From the NCBI GenBank assembly GCA_027493525.1, contig JAOSKN010000002.1:1459326-1523325 (forward strand): a stretch of 64,000 bases of DNA. Direction: 5' to 3'. The stretch comes from Planctomycetota bacterium. Lineage in GTDB: Bacteria > Planctomycetota > SZUA-567 > H5-PLA8. Positions within the stretch are counted from its first letter, which is position 1. Each line of letters begins with the position of its first letter. Positions 42,362-52,672 of the stretch are shown here, one piece after another. A program made the translations under genes and the position numbers. The notes under the pieces are model-generated. The model was not told the origin of the DNA, did no database searches, and was given only the letters and a program-made list of their open reading frames with translations.

Positions 42362-43711
42362 ATGCAGATTGATCGAATTCACCGCCTGTTGAGCCTGCTC
42401 GCCTTCGTGGCCCTGGTTGCCCCGCATGCGGTCTACGCCCAAGGGGACGAGGGCGGCGAAGAGCAGGAGGAGCTGGACTACATCAAGCTCGTCGGCGGCA
42501 CGTCTCGGGCGACCAAGATCACCAAGGACGACTTCCTGCATGTCGAGGGCCTGCATAAGAAGGTGCCGGTGAAGGAGAAGTCCTACGGCGTCGAGGACGT
42601 GCTGTACGCCGACCGCGACGCGAATTACATGCGCGCGATGGAGTACCGCAAGCAGGGCAAGTTCCTGACCGCGGCCAAGTACTTCCGCATTTCGCTGGAA
42701 GAGATCGGGGCGAAGGCGAAGTGGGCGAAGGAATACTGCAACTACTACATTGGCGACTGCTTCTTCCAGTCCGGGGACTTCGTCGGGTACAAGGACAAGT
42801 CCGGATACCAGTATCAGCCGGCGGCCGTCTACTACCGCGAGTGTCTGGCCGCGAAGCCGAAGTCGCGCTTCGCGCTGGACTGCTACGTGAAGCTTGTCAC
42901 GTGCCTGGCCGAGATCGGCAAGTTGGACGAGGCCGAGCAGGCGTTCAAGGACGCGGAGAAGTTCATCAAGGACTACCGCAACGAGACGATGCAGGTGGAC
43001 TCGCGCTACCTCGACGACGCGAAGCGCGCGCTGGCGCTGGCGACCTACGGCCGCGCGAAGATGCTCGAGCGGCGCGAGGACCGCAAGGAAAACGTCAAGG
43101 ACCGCGACTACACCGCGGCGCTTTCGGGCTACAAGAGCGCCCAATCGGAAGCCACCGGCAAGTTCACCGACATCTTCTCCGACGCGGCCGAAGGGGAGAT
43201 GGAAGTCCTGGTCAAGATGGAAGACTACAGCGGAGCCAAGAGCCGCGCGGAGACATTCATCGAGAAGTTCAAAGAGAAAGCCGACACGGACCTGATTCCC
43301 GTGCTGCCGGCCGCCTACAGCGCGGTGGGCCGCGCCAGCTACGCGCAGGGGCTGAAGTACGAAACCCAGAACCAGGACTTGCAGGCGGAAAACGCGTTCA
43401 CCGAGGCGCGCTGGAACTTCCTTCACGTGATCGTGCAGTTCTTCGACAAGGACGACCAGGTGGCGCGGGCCCACTATTTCGCCGGGGCGTGCTATACCAA
43501 GATGCTCACCAAGGAACCCGACGCGAAGGGCAAGGCGATTCGCCACTGGCAGGCGCTGGTGAGCGAATACCCGAGCAGCATTTTCGTGCCGTTGGCCCAG
43601 GACGGGCTGAAGAATCTGGGTGCGGGCGGGGCGGCGGAGCAGAAACCCGCGGAGGAAGGCGCGAAGACGGGCGAGGCGAAGACGCCGGAAGCGCCGAAGG
43701 AAGCGAAATAG
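42362..43711 (+). CDS. Secreted TPR-like protein
   Basis: 449 residues with a signal peptide (cleavage near AVYAQ), then a TPR-like helical array (AMEYRKQGKFLTAAKYFRIS, VKLVTCLAEIGKLDEAEQAF, GRASYAQGLKYETQNQDLQA, ARAHYFAGACYTKMLTKEPD). The tail is rich in Ala, Glu and Lys. ATG 42362 is chosen for the signal peptide and a GGGGG six bases upstream. It lies between the giant TPR gene and exbB, so it is likely a periplasmic partner of the ExbBD motor, like the TPR proteins seen in some TonB-linked clusters. Confidence 0.82.
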   Translation: MQIDRIHRLLSLLAFVALVAPHAVYAQGDEGGEEQEELDYIKLVGGTSRATKITKDDFLHVEGLHKKVPVKEKSYGVEDVLYADRDANYMRAMEYRKQGKFLTAAKYFRISLEEIGAKAKWAKEYCNYYIGDCFFQSGDFVGYKDKSGYQYQPAAVYYRECLAAKPKSRFALDCYVKLVTCLAEIGKLDEAEQAFKDAEKFIKDYRNETMQVDSRYLDDAKRALALATYGRAKMLERREDRKENVKDRDYTAALSGYKSAQSEATGKFTDIFSDAAEGEMEVLVKMEDYSGAKSRAETFIEKFKEKADTDLIPVLPAAYSAVGRASYAQGLKYETQNQDLQAENAFTEARWNFLHVIVQFFDKDDQVARAHYFAGACYTKMLTKEPDAKGKAIRHWQALVSEYPSSIFVPLAQDGLKNLGAGGAAEQKPAEEGAKTGEAKTPEAPKEAK

Positions 43712-43835
43712 GCATTCGGTTCATGAAGCCGGCGGCGGAAGGCCGTGTTCACGGCCCGATAAACGGTGGCCGCCGGCAGGGGCAAGAGTCGGAATTGCAG
43801 TAGGGGCTCGCACGGGAGCACAAGGAGGAACGAAC

Positions 43836-44603
43836 ATGCGCTGGATGGTGGCGATTCTTCTGGCGGCGGTGATGGCCGGTCCGGTGGCCGATCTGGCCGT
43901 CGCGACGTGGTCGGACAACGCGACGCCTGGGCTGGTCTACGCTCAGGAAGAAGGCGGCGGCGGAGATGCGGCGCAGCCCGCGGCCCGCACGTGGTGGGAC
44001 TCGATCAAGGCAGGCGGCGCGGTCGGCGCGGTGATCATTCTGCTTTCGATCGCCGCCCTGGCGTTGATCATTCAGTACACGATCGAGCAGAAGCACGACA
44101 AGCTCATCCCCCCGCACGTGGTGGCCGAGCTGGAGCAGCTCTTCGAGGAACAGGCCTACGACGAAGCCGCCGACATGTGCCAGGCGGAGGACTGTTTCCT
44201 GACGGCGATCGTCGGCGCCGGCCTCGCGCAGCTCGAAGGCGGCTACGATGCGATCATGAAGGCCGTGGACTCGGCGGGCGACGAAGAGACGACCCGGCAG
44301 TTCCAGAAGCTCTCCAACCTCTCCCTGATCGGCGCGGTGGCTCCCATGCTGGGCCTGTACGGCACGGTGACGGGCATGATCGGCGCCTTCAACATCATCG
44401 CCTCCACGGCCGGCGGCGCGTCGCCCGCGCAGTTGGCCGACGGCATTTCGCAGGCTCTGGTCACCACGTTCCTGGGTCTTACGGTGGCCATGCCCACGAT
44501 CTGCTGCTACCACTTCCTGCGCAACCGCCTCATCAAGGTGAACATCGAGACCGGCACGATCGTCTCGAATCTCTTCGAGCGCTTCCGGCAGCCGACGACC
44601 TAA
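43836..44603 (+). CDS. MotA/TolQ/ExbB proton channel family protein with signal peptide
   Basis: ExbB/TolQ proteins form the pentameric proton channel around ExbD/TolR. The 255-residue protein has an extra N-terminal signal sequence (cleavage near VYAQE), then a first transmembrane helix (GAVGAVIILLSIAALALIIQ), a cytoplasmic loop, and the two-helix family block LSLIGAVAPMLGLYGTVTGM and QALVTTFLGLTVAMPTICCY. AAGGAGG sits seven bases before ATG 43836. It is followed by two exbD genes. The partner that uses the proton energy would be the TPR or secretin proteins upstream; no tonB is adjacent. Confidence 0.92.
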   Translation: MRWMVAILLAAVMAGPVADLAVATWSDNATPGLVYAQEEGGGGDAAQPAARTWWDSIKAGGAVGAVIILLSIAALALIIQYTIEQKHDKLIPPHVVAELEQLFEEQAYDEAADMCQAEDCFLTAIVGAGLAQLEGGYDAIMKAVDSAGDEETTRQFQKLSNLSLIGAVAPMLGLYGTVTGMIGAFNIIASTAGGASPAQLADGISQALVTTFLGLTVAMPTICCYHFLRNRLIKVNIETGTIVSNLFERFRQPTT

Positions 44604-44674
44604 GTTCCCGCTGACCGAGGCCAGGGGCCGCGCGGGCTCGAAGCCCGCGCGGCTCGATACCAAGGAGTGCCAAG

Positions 44675-45136
44675 ATGAGCAAGAAGCGCGATGTGGGAGG
44701 CGAGGTGGAGCTCGACATGACCCCCATGATCGACTGCGTCTTCCTTCTCCTGATCTTCTTCATGTGCGTGACCGAGATGCAGAAGGTCGAGTACGAACAC
44801 CTGACCCTGCCCGAGGCGTCCAAGGCCATCGAAGACGTCAAGGCCGCCACGAACCGGGTCGTCGTCAACATCACCTACTCGCCGGACTTCGTCGGCAACA
44901 AGGTCCACAGCGACATCGTGATCAAGAAGCAGAAGTACAACGAGCAGGAAAAGCTGGCGTCGTACCTGAAGCTCAAGGCCGATCAGGACCGGCCCGAAGG
45001 CGCCAAGGGCTCCAACGTGACCGTCAAGATCCGCGCCGATCAGCGCTGCGAGTACCAGAAGGTGCAGCGCGTCATGGTCGCCTGCATGAAGGCCGGGATC
45101 TCCAAGATCTCGATCGGCGCCGAACCCAAGCACTAG
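44675..45136 (+). CDS. ExbD/TolR family protein 1
   Basis: 153 residues: a short cytoplasmic start, one transmembrane helix with the proton-carrying aspartate in DMTPMIDCVFLLLIFFM (about residues 14-30), then a periplasmic domain with the family pattern VTVKIRADQRCEYQKVQRVM. It differs from canonical ExbD by a Cys after the MID motif. It lies 71 bp after exbB and 36 bp before the second exbD. Confidence 0.93.
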   Translation: MSKKRDVGGEVELDMTPMIDCVFLLLIFFMCVTEMQKVEYEHLTLPEASKAIEDVKAATNRVVVNITYSPDFVGNKVHSDIVIKKQKYNEQEKLASYLKLKADQDRPEGAKGSNVTVKIRADQRCEYQKVQRVMVACMKAGISKISIGAEPKH

Positions 45137-45172
45137 AACCGCAGGACCGGTTCTTACAGGAGCGTAACGAAC

Positions 45173-45673
45173 ATGGGCAAGAACAAGCACGTCGGCGACG
45201 AAGTCAAGATGGACATGACGCCGATGATCGATTGCGTCTTCCTTCTGCTGATCTTCTTCATGTGCGCCACCAAGTTCAAGCAGGTGGAAAAGCGGCTGGA
45301 CTGCTTCCTGCCCGAGGACGAAGGGCAGATGGCGACCCCCACGCAGCTCAAGAAGCCCGAGGAGTTGAGTATCTTCATCAAGGACGACCATACGATGCGC
45401 GGTTCGTCCGACTTCCAGACGCGGGCCATGCGCCGCGCCTCCTATTTTCTCGCCAGCCGCGACGCACAGCCGGTCTCCGATCCGCTGCAGCTCTTCGACC
45501 GGCTCCGCCAGTTGTCCGCCAATCCCGAGCAGGCGGTCCTGATCGCGCTCTACGACGAGGAGAACGACAAGGACCAGCTCGTCCCGTTCTACAACGTGGT
45601 CAAGCTGATCGACGTCTGCAAGCTGGCCAATATCAACAACATCAAGTTCCAGGCCCCCGCGCAGACCCAGTAG
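45173..45673 (+). CDS. ExbD/TolR family protein 2
   Basis: 166 residues with the same membrane motif DMTPMIDCVFLLLIFFM (about 14-30) but a diverged periplasmic domain, including a long loop around FQTRAMRRASYFLAS and an ending VVKLIDVCKLANINNIKF. Paired ExbD proteins, as here, are common in clusters where the two form a heterodimer. The gene ends at a strong terminator, the end of the secretin/TPR/ExbBD locus. Confidence 0.93.
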   Translation: MGKNKHVGDEVKMDMTPMIDCVFLLLIFFMCATKFKQVEKRLDCFLPEDEGQMATPTQLKKPEELSIFIKDDHTMRGSSDFQTRAMRRASYFLASRDAQPVSDPLQLFDRLRQLSANPEQAVLIALYDEENDKDQLVPFYNVVKLIDVCKLANINNIKFQAPAQTQ

Positions 45674-45696
45674 CCGATAAGCGTGCTTCGACGTTC

Positions 45697-45729
45697 GCGG
45701 CCCTTCCCTGGTGGAAGGGCCGCTTTTTT
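45697..45729 (+). terminator. Rho-independent terminator after the ExbD genes
   Basis: GCGGCCCTTCC (45697-45707), loop CTGGT, GGAAGGGCCGC (45713-45723), then TTTTTT. The stem is 11 bp and perfect. It lies 24 bp after the second exbD stop codon. Confidence 0.92.
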
Positions 45730-45868
45730 ACACCTTGTTTGAATTGCCCCGGCCGAGCGTCTGCCGTCCCAACCCGCCTTGACAGCGTTAGCGAAAGGCT
45801 CACACTGGACTTATACGGATGCCGGGCCGGCCGCTCGCGTACGCTTACGGTTCGAGGTTACCAGCCGC

Positions 45869-47927
<2,059 letters not shown>

Positions 47928-47930
47928 TTG

Positions 47931-49562
47931 ATGGATGTCCTCAACCGACAGGAACCGCGACCGTTGTCCACCCACGAGGGCCGCCGCGCCGACAGTCCGT
48001 CCGGGGGCGCCGGGCCCCGGACGCCGTCCGAAGACGCCTCCGAGCCGCTCAGCCCCGCCGAGGCGCTCCAGGCCCTCCGGGCCGACGGCATCCTGCCCGA
48101 CGCTCAGCCCGAGCGCGAGGATCGTCTGGTCGGACGCCAGCTCGGCCAGTACCGGCTTGTCGCCAAGCTCGGCCAGGGCGGCATGGGCGCCGTCTACAAG
48201 GCCGAGGACACCGCGCTCAACCGCGTCTGCGCCGTCAAGGCGCTCTACTGCGGGCCGCTCGACGACCGGAAGACCTCGGAGCGCTTCAAACGCGAGGCGC
48301 AGAGCCTGGCCCGGCTCTCCCATCCCAATCTCCTGCACGTCTACAACGTCGGCTCCGACGGCGACCTGCACTTCTTCGCGATGGAACTCCTGGAAGGCTC
48401 CACGCTTTCGCGCCTGATCCACGTCCGCGAACGGCTGCCGATGGAGGAAGCCTTGCCCCTGGCCGGGCAGATTCTCGCGGCGCTCGATTACGTCCACAAG
48501 CAGGGCATCACGCACCGCGACATCAAGAGCGGGAACATCATGGTCTGCGACGGGCGCGCCGTGCTGATGGACTTCGGACTGGCCAAGGACGAGCGCTACA
48601 CCGGCCTCACGAGCGTCGGGATGGTCCTGGGCACGCCCGAGTACATGTCGCCGGAGCAGGCCGAAGGGCTGCCCTGCGGGCCGCCGTCGGATCTCTACAG
48701 CTTCGGCATCGTGTTGTACGAGTTGCTCTCCGGCGAGGTTCCGTTCCTGGGCCGCTCGGCCATGGCGATCATCCGGCAGCACCTCGACGAGCCCGTGCCG
48801 CCGCTGGAGCTGCGCGTGCCGCAGATTCATCCGCGGCTAAGCGCCATTGTCCAGAAGTGCCTGGCCAAGGCCGCTGAGGACCGCTATCCCGACTGCGCGG
48901 CGCTGGCCGCGGACCTGGTCGCGATCTGCCAGACGCCGGAGTTGAGCGCCTTGGCCGAGGGCGCCCGCACGAAGGGCCAGCGAACCGGAGCCCGCTCGCC
49001 GGGCGCGCTCCAACGCCCCGAAACGCAGGATACCGTCTTGGCCGCGCGCGGCACCGCGCCCGCGACCCTGGCCGCATCGAATGAGCCCAAGCCCACGACG
49101 AGGCTGCCGGTTTCCGAGCCGCACCCGGCGGCGAAACGTGACGCACGAGCGCCGGTGCTGCGCACGGCCCTGATCGCCGCCGGCATCGTGCTGGGCATCC
49201 TCCTGCTGGCGGTGGTGATTCGCGGGATCTTCCGCGATCGCCGCAACCCCGACAGGGGCGCCAGCCCCGGTCCGACCGCGCCCGCCGCCTGGAAGGGCCA
49301 GGCGGTCAAGATCGAGGCCGACGCGACCAAGCCCGCCGAAGCGTTCCGCTGGGTTGGCTTTGAGCGGGACGCCCAGAACGCCGCCGATGCCAGCCGCTGG
49401 ATTCATGTCATCGAACGCCCGCAGCCCGACGGGAGCTGGAAGGCTGAACGGCTTACGCAGCGCGAGTTCGCGGACCTGGTCGGCGAGCGTGTCCTGGAGT
49501 TCGTCCCCGGCGAGCCGGAGCGGAAAACCGCCGCCGAGGCTAAGACCGGAGCGGAGCAATGA
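47931..49562 (+). CDS. Transmembrane Ser/Thr protein kinase (Hanks type)
   Basis: 543 residues with an intact kinase domain (about 70-335): Gly-loop GQGGMGAVYKA, Lys103, THRDIKSGN with catalytic Asp197, DFG at 214-216, and GTPEYMSPEQAEG. A Pro/Ala/Arg linker leads to one transmembrane helix (about 403-428) and a short extracytoplasmic domain of about 105 residues with no recognised fold. It starts 3 bases after the stop of the FHA/sigma54 activator and ends in an ATGA overlap with the glycosidase gene, so these three are co-translated. The obvious partner is the FHA domain upstream. Confidence 0.93.
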   Translation: MDVLNRQEPRPLSTHEGRRADSPSGGAGPRTPSEDASEPLSPAEALQALRADGILPDAQPEREDRLVGRQLGQYRLVAKLGQGGMGAVYKAEDTALNRVCAVKALYCGPLDDRKTSERFKREAQSLARLSHPNLLHVYNVGSDGDLHFFAMELLEGSTLSRLIHVRERLPMEEALPLAGQILAALDYVHKQGITHRDIKSGNIMVCDGRAVLMDFGLAKDERYTGLTSVGMVLGTPEYMSPEQAEGLPCGPPSDLYSFGIVLYELLSGEVPFLGRSAMAIIRQHLDEPVPPLELRVPQIHPRLSAIVQKCLAKAAEDRYPDCAALAADLVAICQTPELSALAEGARTKGQRTGARSPGALQRPETQDTVLAARGTAPATLAASNEPKPTTRLPVSEPHPAAKRDARAPVLRTALIAAGIVLGILLLAVVIRGIFRDRRNPDRGASPGPTAPAAWKGQAVKIEADATKPAEAFRWVGFERDAQNAADASRWIHVIERPQPDGSWKAERLTQREFADLVGERVLEFVPGEPERKTAAEAKTGAEQ

Positions 49563-52500
49563 GCGCCGCGCGCCGCCTGGTTCCGGGGCTCCTCGCGGCC
49601 CTGCTGCTCCTGAGCGCGGTCGCGGCGGGCGAGGCCGAGCCGCCCAAGGACGGCGAAGAAGCCAAGACCGGCGCCGCGCTGATGGGCGGCAAGGACGATC
49701 CGCCGCCCGACCCGCCGCCTGATCCGCCGCCCGACCCGCCCGCGCCCGCCGGTGAGGCGGTCGAACTGCCCGAACCCGAGAAGCCCGCCACGCCGGCCGT
49801 TCTGATGGATCCACATGGGACGACCCCGGCTCCGACCCCGACGCCCAGCGCCGACCTGCGTCTTGTACGCCTCTCGACCGATCCCGCCGAGATCGAGCAG
49901 GGCGCGCCGATCCGCTTCGTGCTCAGCGGCCCCGCCGAGTTCCTCAAGACCGGACTGGGAAGCTGGGTCTTGCGCGACGAGTACGACCGGCACGCCGCGG
50001 CCGGGGCCCTGAAGCTCGCCGAGCTGAAGCCCGACGAGCAGGGCGCGCGCGTCTTCGAACTACCCAGCGCTTCCCTGCTGGGCCGCGAGGCGATTCTCAC
50101 CCTTTCGCTCGTCGGCGCCGACGACCGGCGGGTGGAGCGGACGGCGGCCGTGCGCGTGGACCGCCCGCGCCGCTGGGACGGCTGGATCGGCCTGCTCCAT
50201 GCGCCGTACCCGCGCGGCCACTGGCCGGAACTGAAGGCCCTCGGCCTGCGCGGCGGGATGGCCTACCGCCTGCACGGCGAGCGGATGGCCGCGCTGCGCA
50301 TGGCCGGCGTGCCGTTCTACGTCGAGAACATCGCGCGCGGGTTCCTCTCCCGGTATCACGCCGAGCCCGGCGTCTGGAAGCAGCTCGTCCAGAAACTCGG
50401 CGAGGACCCCTTCGCCGTCGAGCCGCTGGTGCGGCAGCCTTCGCTTTGCGCGCTCGATGCCACGCGCGCCTACGCCGAGGTCCTCAAGCGCCACGCCGAG
50501 ACCTACCGCGCCGACCGCCCGATCTTCTATTCGCTGGCCAGCGAGCCTTCGCTCACGCGCCTGGGCGCCGCCATGGACTTCGACATGCACCCGGAGGCGC
50601 TGAAAGAGTTCCGGCGCTGGCTCGAGCGCGACGTCTACGGGACCCTGGACGCGCTCAACGCGAGCTGGGAGACGCAGTTCAAGCGCTGGGAGGACGTGAT
50701 CCCCATGGTCACGCCCGAGGCGCGCCTGCGGATCAAGCACGGCATGTTCAATTTCGCGCCGTGGGCCGATTTCAGGGACTTCGGCGATTACGCCTTCGCC
50801 AAGGTCCTGCGCGACGGCGCGGCGCTGATCCGCGAGACCGACCCCGATGCGCGCGTGGGCGTCACCGGCGCGATGGGCCCCTTCGCCTTCGGCGGCTGGG
50901 ACTGGTCGCGGCTGGCCGAGGCCCTGGACGTCGCCGAGGCCTACGACCTCGGCTGCGCCCGCGAACTCTGGCGCGACCTGGCCCCGGGCAAGCCCGCCCT
51001 CGCGACCCTGGCCCTGGCCACCGCGCCCGAGGCCCTCGCCGAGGCGCGCCGCGCGATCTGGAAGCTGGCCCTCGAGACCGGCCCCCGCGGCGTGCTGCTC
51101 TGGGACGAGACCGCCCCCGACGAGCAGGGCGCGACTCGCCGCATCCTCCTCGACGACGACGGCCGGCCCACGCTGGCCGCCGAGGTCCTGGCGCCGGCGC
51201 TCCGGGAACTCGACGGCGCGCTGGGGCTCCTCCTGGCGCAGGCCCGCCGCGAGGCGCCCCGCGTCGCGCTGCTGTACTCGCCCGCCAGCGTGCGCACGAA
51301 CTGGATCCTCGAAGCCGACCGGCTCCACGGCGACGGCTGGCTCGAAGCCTGGGGCCTGCGCACCAACCTCGAACGGCGCGAATCCCCCCAACTGCGCCTG
51401 CGCCTGAGCTGGGCCAAGCTGCTGAGCGACCTCGGCATCCCGTGGCGCTTCGTCTCCAGCAAGGAACTCGCGGTCGGCGCGCTGGCGAAGGAAGGCGCAG
51501 GCTTCAAGGCCGTGGTCCTGCCTCGCGCCGTCGCGCTGGGCGAGCGCGAGGTCGAACAACTTCGCGCGTTCGTGGAGGCCGGCGGAACCCTCGTCGCCGA
51601 CGCCTGCTGCGGGCGCTTCGACGACCACGGGCGCAAGCTTCCCGCGCCTCTGCTGGATGGGCTCTTCGGGCTGGATACCGCGGGCGAGCCCCTGGCCCCC
51701 GAGCCCGAGCGGCCGCTGGAGCGGATTGCCGTTTCCGGCGGGACGCTTCCCCAGGGCTGGACCGAGGACCTCCTCGGCGCGCTGCCGCCGGCTTATTCCG
51801 ACAAGCCCAAGGCGTCGGCTCCCAGCGAAGGCCCGGCGCTGGCCTACCGCGGCTGCCCCGTCCTGTACCGCCGCGCGGCGGGCCGGGGCGCGGCCGTATA
51901 CCTGAACCTTGCGTTGGACGAGTATTTTATCTGGCGCCTGCATCCGGAGCTGCCGCGCGCGCGCGCGACCCGCCAGGCGCTGCTCCAGGCCGGCTTCGCC
52001 GCGCTCCGCGCCGGCCTGCCCGAGGATCTGGAGGCCTCCGACCTGCCGCCCGGGACCGAGATCGTGCGCCTGAGCCTGGGGCAGGGGCCGGACGCCCCGC
52101 GCGTCCTCGCCCTGCGCCGCAACTTGCAGGAGCGGCTTTACGAACTCGGCGACGAGCACGAGACGCAGCAGAGCCTGGAGAAGCCCGCGCGCTTCCGCCT
52201 CGTGCTCCGCGAGAAAGCCTGGGCCTCCAACGTCCTCGCCGATCGGCCCACCGAACAGGCCGCGGCGCTCGAAGGGACCCTCGACCCGGTCACGCCCACG
52301 ATCTACGTGCTGCGCGCGCAAGGCTCGCCGCCGCCCGCGATCACCTCGCCCGAACAGGTCACGGCCGGCGAGACGGTCACGGTGCGCATGGCCCCGGCGC
52401 CGGGCGCCGCGCCCGGCCCGCGCGTCTACGGCCTGCGCGTCCGCGCGCCGGACAAGAGCGAGCGTCCCCTGTACGGCGGCGCGGGCGTCACGCAGGATGG

Positions 52501-52651
52501 CGCCTTCGAGTTCCGCGTGCCGACCGCGCTGAACGATCCGCCCGGGGCCTGGACCTTCCTCGTGCGCGACGCCTCCTCCGGCTCCGAGACCGCCTTCGCC
52601 GTGGAGGTGCGGCGGCCGCTGGCGCCGGTGGACGCCCCGCCCGAACCCTAA
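49559..52651 (+). CDS. Secreted GH42-like glycosidase-related protein
   Basis: 1030 residues: a signal peptide (cleavage near AAGEA), a linker with four DPPP repeats (47-61), a beta domain (about 98-205), then a TIM-barrel-like part containing YSLASEPSL (329 is a candidate catalytic Glu) and FRRWLERDVYGTLDALNASW followed by ETQFKRWEDV. The latter is the GH42 beta-galactosidase block 'F--WL---YG-LDALN--W-T-F--W'. A trimerisation/glutaminase-like domain (VVLPRAVALGEREVEQLRAF) and two C-terminal beta domains follow. The nucleophile Glu of GH42 is not obvious, so activity is uncertain. ATGA overlap with the kinase gene shows coupling. Confidence 0.75.
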   Translation: MSAARRLVPGLLAALLLLSAVAAGEAEPPKDGEEAKTGAALMGGKDDPPPDPPPDPPPDPPAPAGEAVELPEPEKPATPAVLMDPHGTTPAPTPTPSADLRLVRLSTDPAEIEQGAPIRFVLSGPAEFLKTGLGSWVLRDEYDRHAAAGALKLAELKPDEQGARVFELPSASLLGREAILTLSLVGADDRRVERTAAVRVDRPRRWDGWIGLLHAPYPRGHWPELKALGLRGGMAYRLHGERMAALRMAGVPFYVENIARGFLSRYHAEPGVWKQLVQKLGEDPFAVEPLVRQPSLCALDATRAYAEVLKRHAETYRADRPIFYSLASEPSLTRLGAAMDFDMHPEALKEFRRWLERDVYGTLDALNASWETQFKRWEDVIPMVTPEARLRIKHGMFNFAPWADFRDFGDYAFAKVLRDGAALIRETDPDARVGVTGAMGPFAFGGWDWSRLAEALDVAEAYDLGCARELWRDLAPGKPALATLALATAPEALAEARRAIWKLALETGPRGVLLWDETAPDEQGATRRILLDDDGRPTLAAEVLAPALRELDGALGLLLAQARREAPRVALLYSPASVRTNWILEADRLHGDGWLEAWGLRTNLERRESPQLRLRLSWAKLLSDLGIPWRFVSSKELAVGALAKEGAGFKAVVLPRAVALGEREVEQLRAFVEAGGTLVADACCGRFDDHGRKLPAPLLDGLFGLDTAGEPLAPEPERPLERIAVSGGTLPQGWTEDLLGALPPAYSDKPKASAPSEGPALAYRGCPVLYRRAAGRGAAVYLNLALDEYFIWRLHPELPRARATRQALLQAGFAALRAGLPEDLEASDLPPGTEIVRLSLGQGPDAPRVLALRRNLQERLYELGDEHETQQSLEKPARFRLVLREKAWASNVLADRPTEQAAALEGTLDPVTPTIYVLRAQGSPPPAITSPEQVTAGETVTVRMAPAPGAAPGPRVYGLRVRAPDKSERPLYGGAGVTQDGAFEFRVPTALNDPPGAWTFLVRDASSGSETAFAVEVRRPLAPVDAPPEP

Positions 52652-52672
52652 GTACCGCGCTGTTCGGTTGGG

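Noticed and set aside
45779..45800. TTGACA promoter or TTG start for the sigma54 activator
   Set aside because: No -10 box fits at 16-18 bp, and the extra 30 residues are not part of the FHA fold. The GTG at 45869 is preferred.
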